Shown: piece by piece, positions 1 to 12,789 of the stretch | Numbering within the stretch: the stretch's first letter is position 1 | Layout: each line of letters opens with the position of its first letter | From: Serinus canaria | Taxonomy: Eukaryota > Chordata > Aves > Passeriformes > Fringillidae | Assembly: GCF_022539315.1 (NCBI RefSeq) | Contig: NC_066314.1 | Location: 64,279,543-64,343,542 of the forward strand | Length of the DNA stretch: 64,000 nucleotides | Reading direction: 5' to 3' | Notes under the pieces: model-generated | Told to the model about the DNA's origin: nothing | Seen by the model: only the letters and a program-made list of their open reading frames with translations | Databases searched by the model: none | Position numbers and translations under genes: made by a program

Positions 1-3000
1 TGCAACATAAATAGCATAGTTGTGGGGTTTTTTCCCCCCCTGTCTAGTCCCTACAATACTTCTGTCTCCAGAGATCCCAAATGAACAGTCTGGCCTCTGT
101 ATTAAGCCCCAAACCCTTCTAGCTGACCACCAGCCAGCAAGTCCAACCAACACAAGACAGAGGAAAGGATGGGGGAAGAAAAATCAAAAAGTGTTATGGT
201 TGAAAAATACCAAATCTGTAATGAGGGAAAGTGAGGAAAATCACAAGTTCAGGCTTTCTCCCTGAAAACACTTGCCACCAGCTGTCTCTATTTAAAATGC
301 CTTGCTTGATGCCAAATGCCACAATATTTTACAAGAAAAAAGATAAGCTGATTGAAAAGTTGCTTCCTAGTTTGTTTAGGAGAACTCAAATCACTTAAAA
401 CTCTAGAGGTCAGTGCCATGAATGCTTGATGAATGACAATACTTTCTTCAGTTTGCTTAAGAAAATGTATTTTTCTGGATATGTATGAGTGCTACACAAG
501 AAAGAAAAGCCTCACTCCAAATAAAAATCAGAAACTATTTTTTATGAGATTTTTCACCTCTTTTCCCCATCAGAATCAATCACAGATTCACAGAAGTTGC
601 TGATGTGGCATGATGAAGACAGACAGATCCACGTGTCTGACAATTTTATAAAAATACCACTATTCCTTGGATGCAGTGAGCCATTGTGGGTGAAGTGCCC
701 AGCTGGGCAATTGTCCTTCAAATGGCAATGGGCAGCTGTTAAAAGAGACAGGAACAGCTCCTCAGTCCTTTTAAACAGGCTCTTAATTTTAAATCAAAGC
801 TGCCACTTTGTCCACTGCTGATCATAAATTTGCCCGGTGTGCCTGGAGGCGTTGGCCAGCCCCAGAGTGCCAGACCAACAACTGTCCCAGTGGCATCAGC
901 AGGGATACAACAGTGCCATCCCCTACCTCCAGAGACCTGAGACCACAAAAACCTGGGGTTTAGTGCCTTCATGGGGGGATTTGCACCTGAGTTCCCCTCT
1001 CTGTTACAGCTTTCTCACCAAACAAAATTAGAGTAGTAGTAAAGCAGCCGAGCATGGACAGATGAAAAATACAGCATGGGAGTATATATTATCATAAAGA
1101 GGGAGAAAAGGTTTCACTTTTCACTCAATTTACCACCCTCAGAGACAAAAATTCAGAATGCACATAAGCCATAATAAAATCAGGTCACATGATTCGAAAG
1201 GTGAACGTTTTTGAATGGATCTGACAGGTGTTAATGGTTATTTTCGACTGAAAAAGGAATCCTGGAAGACAAATTGCTTCTTAAACCAGTCTAACAGCAT
1301 TAATGTTTTCTAACAGCATTGCTTTCTGGAGCCAAGTGTTGCAATATATAAAGTGTCATGCTACCCTTATTTAGGAGAAGATCCTTATGAATGTGATAAT
1401 CTTTTAAGGTCCAATTTTATGCTATAATGTGCTGCAGCCCATGTTTCCTATGTATGGGTCATAATGAGATTAGTACAATATAAATCTTCGTGCAACTTAA
1501 ATAAATAGTCTCTCAAGTGTCTCCCATTAGAAATATATTGTTCTGTATTTGCCTACAGGCACTGATGTTGCATCCCATAATTGTTAAGTATTTATCTGTG
1601 TCATATTACAAGGCATTTGATTTAATTTTAAATGGGAGAGATTAATCTTTTGTTTTGACCATGATATAATTTGGTTAATTACCATTTGTTGGATTCTTTT
1701 TCCATTTGCCATGAAGCCTTTCAGTTAGTATTTCAAAAGTAGCCCATACAGAGTTGCCTTTGGCATAGTTTATGGAGCAGTCACTGACTCAATACAGAGA
1801 CCACTGTTGTAATGTCAAATTTATACTGTTAATCTTGTCTTTCCAAAGTTCAATTTATATAATTTTCCACTCACACAATCTGAATGATTAACTTCCATAT
1901 TAATAGTCTTACTTTTTGTTCTGATACCTGGATACTTCCTAAGTTTCCTAACTCTTTCTATTCATGCAGTAGTGGACCATACTTAATATGGCCAAGGAGA
2001 ATTCCAGGTAAAAAAATACAATACCAAATTCAGATACCCTTTCCTTCCTCAAACAGGGTTTGATTCTGCTCTCACTTTTGCTAATGGACACCAAGAAAAA
2101 AACATTAATTGTAATCAATAGAGCTGGGGGTCCAAATCAGTTGTTCCCCTGTCACTCTGAATGGGAAAGATTTCTCTTTGGTGACTGAAGTTCACCTCAT
2201 CCTGTTGTGGGTGTCTGCAATGGGCCAGGGGAGCAGGTGAATTATCTCTTTGTGGCCACTGACTGCAGCAGGAGTTCAGGCAAATAGCCAATGTCATGAA
2301 ACACATATTCCAGGCTGTTCCATTTGTGCTTGCAGTGTATTTGCCTCTGCTTCATGTTGTTGTGGCAGGTCCATCACAGCTCCAGGGCAGTGGAGGACAT
2401 GGTGCTGTCTGGCTCTCCCTGCTGCAAACAATTACAGAATCAGAACATCTGTTATAATAAGACCAGTAGCTCAGCACTGAAGAATTTATATCAGCATAAA
2501 GCCAAAGTAAGCTCCAATAACTTCATCAAACCCTACTTTTGTTGTGATTATCTTGTCCACCTCAATATATTTCACAGGACCTACAGATTTCCCTTGGTAA
2601 CTCCTGCACCAAGCTCCAGGTAATGACACCAATAACACCAAGGCTCAATAACACCAAGGTCAGAAAACTGATATCCTTCTTGGTTCAGAGCCCCTCTTGT
2701 GTGTGTTAACCCTTTCACATCCCAGGTAAGACTCTCCTATCTTCACCACACCACTATTAGACACTCTAACAGTATCATCTGGATTCCCAGCAATATTCTG
2801 CTGGTGAAAGAAAGAGGCATGAAGTCTTTTTATAGATCTCATTGCTAATATTGAATTTACTAGAAATAAGTAAGAACTGCAAAGGCATTGTCCCACATTA
2901 CAGAACACACTTTTTCTAAGCACTGCAGTGATGGGTTTAACAGTGGTACAAGTCCACCAAACATGATAGTGGTTGATCACTGATGAAAGGTTGGCTCCCC

Positions 3001-3620
3001 ATGTAGACACTTAAAACCAACAAGCTCTAAAACATCACCAGCAAAATTTCCTTTGGGATGTTGCTTTGCCAAAGGAGAGACCTGTGATTAAACCACCCTT
3101 CTCTGCCTCCAGCTGCCTGCTCTTAGTGCTTTAACCCTCCAGCTCAAACCCCAGCATCACCACCATGCCTTCACTGGAGCCAGACCAGGTGACACAGCAA
3201 AGGGAGAGGAAGAAGAAGAGACCTTCCTGTTTGTGTGACTGGATCAGCTCACCTGTGGTACAAGGCCTGGCAGAAGGGATGGTGTTTCTTTTGCTCCTTG
3301 TATGACTGGGTCTGGCATGGGCTTTGTCACATGAATTGATGCTGAGGTTGCTCCTCATCAGAAGACATGGTGTGGGACATGCCACCCAGGACATGGCCCA
3401 GCCAGCTGCCATCCTTCCTCTCTGCACATCCATGCATCTGCCTCTGTTGGGGTTTTTTAGCCTTTCTTATTTTGCCTGCTAGAATCAGTAATTCTATGCC
3501 TTTATCTGCAGCTATTATTATAATTTATATTAAAGCAAGAATCAAGTTTCTCATGTAGTTACTGGGCTGCAGGACCTGAGGCTTGAAGAAAAGTAAATAA
3601 CCATGGCAACTGAGTGACAG
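1..3620. other. Gene-free, AT-rich intergenic DNA
   Basis: I see no exon-like reading frame, RNA gene or recognisable full repeat here. Open frames are short (under about 120 codons), have no family resemblance and no splice-site framing. The first 2 kb is notably AT-rich. Confidence 0.6.
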
Positions 3621-3629
3621 AACCATGTG

Positions 3630-4240
3630 CAGTGCCTGGGGGACAAGAGGGGCAGTGGAACCCTGGGGTGCATCAGGAAGAGCAGTGCCAGCAGGTCAGG
3701 GAGTGATCCTGCCCCTCTGCTCAGCCCTGGGAGGCACATCTGGAGAGCTGTGTCCAGCTCTGGGACCATCAGGACAGGAGGGACATGGAGCTCCTGGAGT
3801 GGGGCCAGCAGAGGCTGCAGAGATGATTTAGGGCCTGGAGCATCTCCCTGACAAGGAAAGGCTGAGGGAGCTGGGGCTGTCCAGCCTGGAAAGGAGCCCC
3901 AGCTGAGAGGGGCCCTCAGCCCTGGGTGTCCCTGTGTGCAGGGAGGGGCAGAGCAGGGCCCAGGCTCTGCTCTGGGGGCCCAGCAGTGGCACCAGAGCCA
4001 CGGGCAGGAACTGATGCCAGGAGGTTCCACCTGGACAGGAGGCACAACTTTTTCCTGGGCAGTGCCTGAGCACTAAACAGATTGTCCAGAGAGGGTGTGG
4101 AGTCTCCTCACTGGAGATATTCCAGATTCCTCTGGACACAATCCTGTGCTCTGAGATGGCCCTGCTGGAGAAGGCAGGTGAGACCAGATGGACCAGATGA
4201 CCACTGTGGTGCTTTCCAGCCTGACCCATCCTGGGTTTCT
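3630..4240 (+). mobile_element. CR1 LINE 3' fragment
   Basis: The stretch reads as the 3' part of an avian CR1 retrotransposon: the typical run describing a vector-like 'gagctgtgtccagctctggg' block, the 'aggaaaggctgagggagctg' block, then 'ggttccacctggacagga' and a tail 'gaccagatgaccactgtggt'. The fragment is 5' truncated, as is usual for CR1. Open frames on both strands within it (up to 164 codons) are by-products of the repeat. Confidence 0.85.
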
Positions 4241-4254
4241 GTGAAGACCTTGAG

Positions 4255-4336
4255 GGTTTTTTTTGGTGTTGTTTTTTTTTTGGTGGTTTTTGTTTTTTTT
4301 TTTTTTTTTTGGTTTTTGTTTTTTGTTTTATTTTCC
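4255..4336 (+). repeat. T-rich low-complexity tract with GG interruptions
   Basis: Poly-T runs broken by GG and G, up to 18 T in a row, directly downstream of the CR1 fragment. It may have grown from a homopolymer slippage event. Confidence 0.8.
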
Positions 4337-5165
4337 TGACTCCTCATCTAAACCAATTACAAGTTCTCTGAAGCAACACTTCTTGAGCACAGCCAGTTCA
4401 TTTTGCCCTGGAGAGAAAAGGCAGGGCCAGCTGGGGCCACCACAGTGGCAGAGTGGGACAGTTTAGGTGGTGAACTTAGAGGGATCTGTGCCCAAATAAG
4501 ATCAGATAGGCAGGGCTGAGGAGCTCCTCTGCATGTGACTCCTCCTCAGCTGGAAAAGGCAGATGCTAAAGAGACTTTGCTAATTTCCCCTGCCTGGAAA
4601 CCTGTAATGAACTCAGAGCAGAACATCTGCTAGCTTCTCCTAAGCAGGAAAGGGCTGAATGCCAAGAGACATTGTCTCAGGGCCAATTTGCTGGCCTATC
4701 TACAGTGTAGTGGAAAGTCTAAGCCCTGGAGAAAGGCTGGTGCACTCTGTCTGTGAGCAGACAAAGCTGGCAAGTGTCACTGGGAGCCCACGGGTGACAC
4801 AGCTTATGGGACAGGAGAAAGGTTTCCTTCAGTCATGCAAATGTTCATGAAGAACTCCAGTCAATTATGTCACACACACATTCCATACTGCAAAAGTCTA
4901 CATTTGTCCATGGATGAGATGCTAAAAAATATGCTACCTTGGCATGTGGCACAGGTCATGAGGGAGACTGCTGGATGCAAAGCCTTCCTGCCCACTGACA
5001 GGCAGAAACAACCTGCATCTGGCCAGTGCCTGTCATGATGGGACATTTAGAGATGCCCAGGGCACTGCAGGTAATGGAGATGCTGCAACCTTGTTACTGT
5101 AGTAATTTAACTGGGATTAAATCTTCCCTTTCCCAGCAAGGTTAATCATCCAGTGCTGCCGAACC
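4337..5165. other. Intergenic DNA, nothing recognised
   Basis: No coding region, RNA gene or clear repeat was recognised in this stretch. Confidence 0.5.
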
Positions 5166-5169
5166 CAGA

Positions 5170-5876
5170 AGGTAAGGGGCTAATGGGTGTATCTCAAACA
5201 CTGAGAGCCAGATGGCTGTGGAGCCAACCAAGGATTGGTGGAAACAGCAAACAAGAACTTGCTGTGGGAAAGAACAAAGTGTGGCTGGCAAAGGAGGCCA
5301 TGTGGAAGTAGGGCAGCACTTCTCTGGGACAAGCACCCTTGTTCTAGTTCCTGGAGATAAGCACAACACAGCACAGAGCAAGCACAGGGATGAGGCTGAG
5401 AAGTAGGCATGGAGTGTAGGGAGGAATCAACACCACCCAAGACTCCCTTAGCGCTCCTACCCATTTCAAGAAAGGTCTGAAAGAAGGGACTGTGCCTAAG
5501 AATTAATTTGCACAGAAAATAAAACCCCGTCTTCAAGGTAGGGAAAACTTAGCTATAAAAAAGTATCCCCACCAATCCCAGGCAGCATGTCCCAGGACCC
5601 TGCACATCCATGGGCTGGATCAACACCAGAACTGGTGCTCTCTTTTTCTCTCTTTCCTCCTTTTCCTCTTACCCCTTTATCCAACCCCCACTGTTGTGGG
5701 GGGTTGGATAAAGCACTATATATGTGCTTATATAGTAGGTAAGGGATTAACCTAGAAATTTCCATGTCAAGGGTGTAATTTATTAATGTGAGTTTTTGCA
5801 GACCGTCTGACTTTTGTTGTTCCTTTTGACCACAACCATCTTGGGTGCTCTCTTCCCCTTAAGGGTAAGATGTCAC
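5170..5876 (+). mobile_element. Probable solo LTR remnant of an endogenous retrovirus
   Basis: The region has the composition of a passerine LTR. There is an AATAAA signal at 5518-5523, a TATA-like 'gctataaaaaag' at about 5551, and a terminal 'atgtcaca' at about 5869-5876. The 5' edge is not clear and I found no target-site duplication, so the limits are approximate. It contains a perfect hairpin listed separately. Confidence 0.4.
5675..5713. repeat. Perfect 15-bp inverted repeat (hairpin), 9-nt loop
   Basis: The left arm 5675-5689 is the exact reverse complement of 5699-5713, around a 9-base loop. It sits inside the LTR-like region and is followed by an AT-rich imperfect palindrome around 5712-5730. 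Confidence 0.9.
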
Positions 5877-8800
5877 AGATGCATGCAAACTCTGTCTGTT
5901 ACTCCCAAGTAACATCAGTAAAATCAGGTGAACATAGTGTCCCCAAGACACTGCTGGCATGGGATAGCCAAAAGCCTGATGGCACCCAAACCTCCTTTGA
6001 GCTTTGATGTCCCACACCAACTCCCCAGCCATGCTCAGACTCTGCTCAGGTCCATGCTGGCTGGCACAAAGGAAAAGGTGCTGCCAAGGACCCCTCAGTC
6101 AGTGGCTGAATGGGCAGGCAGAGGTGTTCCCAGACCTGGGGATGTTCCCTGACACTGTTTAAATTGCCAGCCATGGTGGTTGGCCCTTGGACTACCAAGA
6201 GGTGCTGGACTGACTTTACTGCACTACACAGGACAAACAACTGGCAAGGACATCTTTCCACTTCGTTGTGGGATGTTCACAGCTGCAGGAAAGTGCTTTA
6301 AAAAACCTACAAGCTCATGAGATATTTAGATATATAAAAATACATAAAAACCTTTCCAAGTGATGACAAAATCTAAAGGAAAATTGTTGGAAAAGGAAAA
6401 ACTTCAGATGCTGATTCCAATTTTGTTCTGCAGGTTTAACCTGGCCTACATTACACTGGCTTGGTGATTGTATACATGCCTGAAAAACATGACTGCTTAG
6501 TCCAGAGTTAAACGCTGGCAGCATGTTCCCTGTCATTTCAGCTTTCCAAGAAGAGAACTCTGGTAACATTTTTCAGGTAAAATAATGCTGATTACTGCTA
6601 CAGCATCCTCAAATTGAATTTCTGCATCTTGGAACAGTCAAGATATTTCCAGGAAAGCCTTGCAAACAATTATCACACTCTTGTTCTCCATCAATCAACA
6701 CAGCATAGCAAAACTTGTGGACCACCTTTTCTTTTTTGTGATATCCAATTCAGACCAAAGCTTCCAGTTTTACTTTGTTAGTCAACTTCATATTTCATAT
6801 TTGTCCTTTCCTGGAGGCAGAATTATTCCAAAATAGATGGAATAGGATTAAACTAAATGTAAAAACTTTATCACTTCTGAATGTTGCACATCAGTAACTT
6901 GTGCCCTCCAATAAACAAATGCCTGCATATCACAAAATAATCAAGCCCAAAGTCTAGGAAAACTATCTTCAGCCAAGACCATGGGGATTTTATAATAAAG
7001 CATAACTTGTGAATGCATGTTAGTAGTATCAATCTGGAAGACACTCTTTCTGCATGGTCAGTGCAAATAGCTTTATGAAAGTGAAAAAACAGCTGAACAG
7101 CTGAATGGCATTTATTATTTACTCTTAGGAAGATCAGCAATGAGTTGCTAAGTGTTAGTTACTGTTTTAAAGTTTTGCTCTTTTATATCATGTTAATAAA
7201 GTTTATCATTACAAACACAGTCTCTTATATGCCAAGAGTGCTACAACTCTGCTAATCCCCTTTTACCAGTCAGTTGTTTCTTCATTTCATTTACGTCCTT
7301 ATTTCCAAAAATATTGCAAAGTCTCTGAGGCAAACTGCTTCTTTCCTAGAGCAGGAGGATGGATTTGTTCAGTCCTTAGCATTTGTGAAGCAGAAGAAGT
7401 GCACTGACCAAAGCCAGGAAATTCAGAATTCACATGCAAGGCAAAACTCCTCATCTATCTATTCTCAACCCAAGTACCTCATTTGACAGACCTTCTTCTA
7501 TTGAGAAAAGGTTTGTATCTCGCTTGAGTAACACCACACAGACAGGAAGAAATGCCTAAAGCGGGAACTGCAATGTTCTTAGCTTGGGTCAGTGAATCAG
7601 GAGGAGCTTTCCATATGGGCAGTGCTCATCCTCTTTCTTTTTCTGTACCTTTTTTGTGTGACCCCCACCTGGTAATGATTTCTCTGGAGCTTTACTCTCC
7701 CAGTTAAACCCCTCCAAAGGAAACTTCACTGGCTTTAGGTTAGGTTCTGTAAACTGCTTCTGTTAAACCTCCACGCTGAATTGGGAAGACTAGAAGCCTA
7801 AACACTGTACAAACCTTTAAATTACAGATTTTGATTGTTCTGCTGTCAATTCATGTATTTCACATAATCTGTCAATTAATTGATACATTAGATTAGGAAC
7901 TAACTTTCCTTGCATGCTTTGGACAATCAGCAAAATGTACTTGTAAGAAATCTGTCTTTTTTTTCTCTGAAGGACTGTATATCAGAATATATCATTAATC
8001 TCCTACTACCAGAGCAGGATTTCCTGCTCCATTTTCAATATTCTGATGACTTGCACTAGTTTCTTGGTGTTTATACATAAAAATTAATAAAGAAAAGTCT
8101 TTTTTTTCAGAATAGTCACCATTTTTACTGCTTCTTTAATTTTATTTGAATGGTAAAATAACTATTGAGAAATATTTTGGAACCTCCCAAGTGTCTTGAG
8201 AAATCAAATATCTCTGCATTGCTCTGAAGTATATTGCTACTATTAATATAGTCACAGTATCACCTCAATGCAGGTAAGGAAAAATAATCTCTATTGACTT
8301 TGAAGGTGGCTAATGCATTTGGAACAATATATTAAATTAACACACAACCTGCTTATCTGATAACAGCTAAAGACACTGTGTTTGGTGAGAAAAGACAATA
8401 CTTAATCATTAAGCATAATTTAGAATATTAACTACTTTTAAAATTTGTTTGGTAATAGCAAGAATTCTACTCTCCTTCCAGCTGGTACTCCTTTAAAACA
8501 ATTAATTGCAATTTTTCAGTCTCTTCTGTTTCAGATCTGAGCCTGTCTTTCTCCACATTACTCTGTGCCCATCTAAAATCTCAGCTGGACTGAATGCCAC
8601 ACAAGCTGTGTGCAGTGATGAGTCCTTGAGCAGCACAATCTGAGACAAGCAAGCCACCCTTCCAGGGGCTGGCCAGTGGGGAAGCAAGTGCATGAAAACA
8701 AAGCCTTGTGATCAGGACTTGGAAGATCTGGTTCAACTCTAGGCTAGACTTTGAATCTGATATTAAGAAAGACGCTTCCCCTACCTGAGGCATAACCTCA

Positions 8801-9735
8801 GCTGGTATAAATTGCTGTAAACTCACAGCATCCACGGTGCTATGCCAGCTTTACACCAGCTACTGAGCTACTCTTTTACCTCTTAATTCCCTCATGTTGA
8901 GTGATGGCCTTTTTTGCATTTACTAGGGCACTGCTTGCTTTCTTAGTCCCCAGGTACATTTTTTCCTGTGAAGATTGTAACCTGCTTAAGGGAAGGAATT
9001 CCTGTTCTTCTGTTTGTACAAGACACAGCACAACACAAAGCTGATCTTGCCTGGGGCCTCTAGGCTTTATTGGTTATTCTTTAATTATAATAAAATATCC
9101 TTAGCCTTTAAGAAATGAATGATAGCTGTGCTTTAGTTTGTTTCATTTAATGGGCTGTAAGAAAACAAGTCTGGAGTCCCAGAAACTGGAGGACAGCAGA
9201 ATGTAGGATTGGTGTTGTAGATAATTGATTTTTTGTTTGCCACTGTACACTGGCAAGATGTACCCCACCAAGGAGTATTAAAAAGCTTCAAGAATAACAC
9301 ACTGCATGCTCAAGCACACTTTAAGGCAGACAGTTTCAAAACTCACTTCAGCAAAGGGGAACCAAGCCACAGCCATGTTAAATGACTTACCCAAAATCAT
9401 GTGCTGGTGGTCTGTCTAAGGAGTGATGTATCCCAGTGCTCTCCATCAACTCACCAGAGGCTTTTGTGCCACTTTGTAGGTGCCAATAACATTACCTTGG
9501 TTTGGACATAAAATATACAGTATCCCTGCTCACTAGAATGAATGAATGGGTGATTCACCCATATTTTAGGAGCTCTTGCTTTATTTCCCTAAAAGGCCTT
9601 TGCTACTAAGCACAGGTGTTGACATTCAGCTACCAGACCCACAGCCTTACCTAAAACCAGGATGAACTCTCTGCAGATGATCAGTGAATTAATGCAAAGT
9701 GTTTGAGTTCCATCTAGTGGTTACAAACTCACGAG
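5877..9735. other. Intergenic DNA, no gene recognised
   Basis: AT-rich sequence with only short unsupported frames. No RNA gene, LTR or CR1 copy was recognised over these 3.9 kb. Confidence 0.5.
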
Positions 9736-9739
9736 CAGA

Positions 9740-10100
9740 TTGTTCAGCCTGGAAGAGTTGAAGGGGAGACCTCATCATGGTCTTCAACATCTTCCTGAGG
9801 AGCACCAGGGGCACAGGTACTGATCTCCCCACTCCCATGACAAGACTCAAGGGAATGGCTGGAGCTGGGTCAGGGAGGGTCAGACTGGACATCAGGAAAA
9901 GGTTCTTCCCCCAGAGCATGAATGGGCACTGGAAAAGACTCCCCAAGGAATGGTCACAGCCTCAAGGGTGCCAGAGCCCCAGGAGTGTTTGGACACTGCT
10001 CTCAGGCACAAGGTGGGATTGTTGGGGTGTCTGTGCAGGGCCAGGAGTTAGAATCCATGATCCTGATAAGTCCCTTCCAACTCAGCATATTCTGTGTCTC
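9740..10100 (+). mobile_element. CR1 LINE 3' fragment
   Basis: CR1-like order: 'gggagacctcatcatggtct', then 'cagactggacatcaggaaaa', 'gttcttcccccagagcatga', and a terminal 'taagtcccttccaactcagc'. It is 5' truncated and diverged. The 169-codon frame that starts in it runs out of the repeat and is not a gene. Confidence 0.8.
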
Positions 10101-10900
10101 TCAAATGGGTTGTTCCTATCCCCTGCCCCTCTTCCAGGGCCCCAGAAGCAGCTGGGCTGTCAAGACATATGTTTTTTACTATGTCATCATCACCTATTTG
10201 GTGCTTTGATTTCTGACCAGTCTTTTAGCTTTTGCCTTTCTGAGGCATTGACACCCACTGGTCTTCTGCCTACCAGCTCTCTTTAGTTTTGTTCCTACTC
10301 TTGGAGCTCTCCTGGGCCCAGAAGCACCACAACAGGAGAAGAGCTCCAGCCTGGTACCACGGCTTTGTGAGACACCTGGCCCTGAGAGTGGGAAAGGAGA
10401 AAAGGAAAATCCAAGTGCTTTGCACTGACAGCATGAAATGTGGTGGGTCTGATTTTAAGCAGAGAACAACCCAGCCTTCCTTATTGCTCCTGACAGTTTA
10501 TTTCTTCATTCAACTTCCATCCCTTATGACTGGAAATTTTGTGGATATTTTGTTTCAATAATCTAAATGTTTACTTTGTGTTGGAGTTTTGCTTCATTTT
10601 CATTATCTTCATTTATCTTTCTCTTTACAGTCTTATCATTTTCCTCTATTATTAGCTTTCTCCACAGGCTCTAAGTCACAGTAATCTTTCCCAAAGCGCT
10701 GCAAGCAACTCCTGCTGATTTTCAGCATCCCACTACATCACAGCAAGGAGGATTACTGGAAAGACCAAGGGGCTCAAGACACTCACCATGCTGTCTTCAC
10801 TGTACTATCAACTCTTGTGAATTCAGGCTTGTGCTAACAACTGCTGCATTTTAGGTAATGCTTGTAAAGACTACCTGGGAGGATGAGCCACTGGTAAAAA
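10101..10900. other. Intergenic DNA, nothing recognised
   Basis: No gene or clear repeat recognised. Confidence 0.45.
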
Positions 10901-10929
10901 TGGCTGCTGCATCTCCATCCTCTGTGGGA

Positions 10930-11394
10930 AGAGTTTTCACCCCATATCTAATTGGAAGATCTCTTGTTTGTGTTTGTTGCCTCTTGTCCTTTCCTTGAGC
11001 ATCTTGAGAGTCTGGATCCTTCTTCTGGGTAACCTTTTCTTCCTCCATGCTCTTCATAGTAGAACACAGAGTAAGGTCTCACCTTCACCTTGTCTGTTCC
11101 AGGCTGGTCACACTGAACTCTTCTAGCCTAGCCCTTCCTCACATGCCAGAGCTTCAAACAGCTTGGTGGTCTCCCATCACTCTTGTTCCAGTATGTTGTT
11201 ACCCTTCTTATCCTGGGGAGCCCAAAACTGGGCACAGAACTCCAAAGGTGGTCTCACCTGTGCCAAGCAGAGAGGATCACGTCCCCAGGTCTGCTAGCTA
11301 CATCTTACTAAGACATCCCAGGAAGCCAATGGGCTTTTTTGCCACAAGGCCACACCACTGGCTCGTGGGCAACTGGTTGTTCACTAGGAACCTG
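10930..11394 (-). mobile_element. CR1 LINE fragment, minus orientation, left part
   Basis: Read on the plus strand it carries the reverse-complement CR1 landmarks: 'tcctggggagcccaaaactg' followed by 'ctccaaaggtggtctcacct' and 'aagccaatgggcttttttgc'. It appears to be interrupted at about 11395 by an LTR-like sequence and to resume at about 11760. Confidence 0.75.
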
Positions 11395-11745
11395 TGGTAA
11401 TCACATATCCTCTGAACAGAGGGAGACACAGCTCTGCCAGGATTTTCCTGGGAAGCTGTGAGAAGCTGTGGCAAACTTAGAGAAAAGAATTCAAACAATA
11501 ATTCTCTCTCTTTCTGTAACTGTTGTTTATAGATATGGTTCTCCAGAGTGTGCAATTCGTAGTTCACCAAGAGTGTGAGAGGTTTTCACTTTGAGACCAA
11601 TCAGGTCTCACCCTAGCAAGTCACATTATAACAAGACCCCGCTATTTTCATTAAATGCTTTTTGCCTCCTGATCCACCTGAAGACTGGAGTCTTTCATTC
11701 CATCCCTGACTCAACAGCATCAGGAACCCCCTGGTTTTTTTCTGC
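11395..11745 (+). mobile_element. Probable solo LTR inserted into CR1
   Basis: It begins 'tgtggtaatc', contains the passerine-LTR-like phrase 'gattttcctgggaagctgtg', and ends near 'ggtttttttctgca'. The same family seems present in reverse orientation at about 33.4-33.8 kb. Flanking CR1 sequence on both sides supports an insertion, but I found no clean target-site duplication. Confidence 0.5.
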
Positions 11746-11759
11746 AGATCTGCTGCCTA

Positions 11760-12015
11760 GACAGCCAGCCCCAGCCTGGATGTTTGCAAGGGATTACTGC
11801 ACCTTCCAGGTGCAGGACTTACAGTCACTCACTCAAACCTCACAGGGTTACTGTCAGCCCATTCAGCCACCTTGTCAAGATCCCTGTCAGTGGCAAGCCT
11901 AATTCTCCGCAGCACCTGCTCCTCCCAGCTCCACACAGCTTGACAAGGGTGTGCTCCTCATTTAACAGGATGTTAAACATGATGCCAAATGAATTTCCAG
12001 GAGAGTTTGTTCCAT
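11760..12015 (-). mobile_element. CR1 LINE fragment, minus orientation, right part
   Basis: Reverse-complement CR1 landmarks continue: 'ccttccaggtgcaggactta', 'gccaccttgtcaagatccct' and 'catttaacaggatgttaaac'. It is collinear with the fragment at 10930-11394, so both are likely one old copy split by the LTR. Confidence 0.7.
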
Positions 12016-12785
12016 AATCTTCTAAAAGACTGCAGATAGAACTGAGGTTATATCCACATTCAGAGTGTTTCAGCAGTACTTCATTTGAAGTTTTGCATTA
12101 AGTTTTCCCCCAGTAATTCTGCTCAGAAGGGTTGAGAAAAACATTACCCAGAGCTGAATATTTCCCTTTTCCTACTACCATCAATCATGAGAATGCTACT
12201 TGCATTGAAAAAAATGCTTTTTACTTTAACTCTCTCACCACAATGTCTTCTCTGGCTGACCTGTGCTTCCCTAAATGATTTGCACTCCTAACTGTGCCAG
12301 TGAGATCCTTTCTGTGTGCTTGTGTCCAGCCTTGGCAAACGACCCAAAGCAGCACACCTGCTAAAACAAAAATATGAGTGCACACAGGGAGTGTTTGGAT
12401 CAAATACATAAATTATCTGGGAGGCAGGTGCCCCGAACTGATGATGTCAAAGGAGATTTTGACCATCACCTCTATCAAACAGATTTCATTGAATTTCAGG
12501 AGCTTTCTTGAACAAAGCAGCAGCATGAAAAGAATAAAAAACAGAATCATGAACATTTGTAATAACTTATTACAGTAGCTGTAAAAGGCTTCTGTAAAGA
12601 CATGATCCCCACACCCTGCTCTATAAATTTGAGAGAGATGGATTTGATGAGTGGGCTGTTAGATTGGGTAACAAAGTGGATGGATGGTCTAATCTGGAGG
12701 GTTGTAGCCAATGGCTCAATGTCCCAATGGATTGGTGGCAACTGGTGTCCTTCAGGGCAGCAAGTGTCCTTCCTCCCTATACACT
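12016..12785. other. Intergenic DNA, nothing recognised
   Basis: No gene or repeat recognised before the pyrimidine-rich array begins. Confidence 0.45.
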
Positions 12786-12789
12786 ACTG

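Noticed and set aside
3551..4229. Minus-strand frames of 164 and 133 codons
   Set aside because: They lie within a CR1 fragment in the wrong orientation and have repeat-like, low-specificity composition.
9777..10286. 169-codon plus-strand frame
   Set aside because: It starts inside a CR1 3' fragment and runs into unrelated sequence, with no protein-family resemblance.
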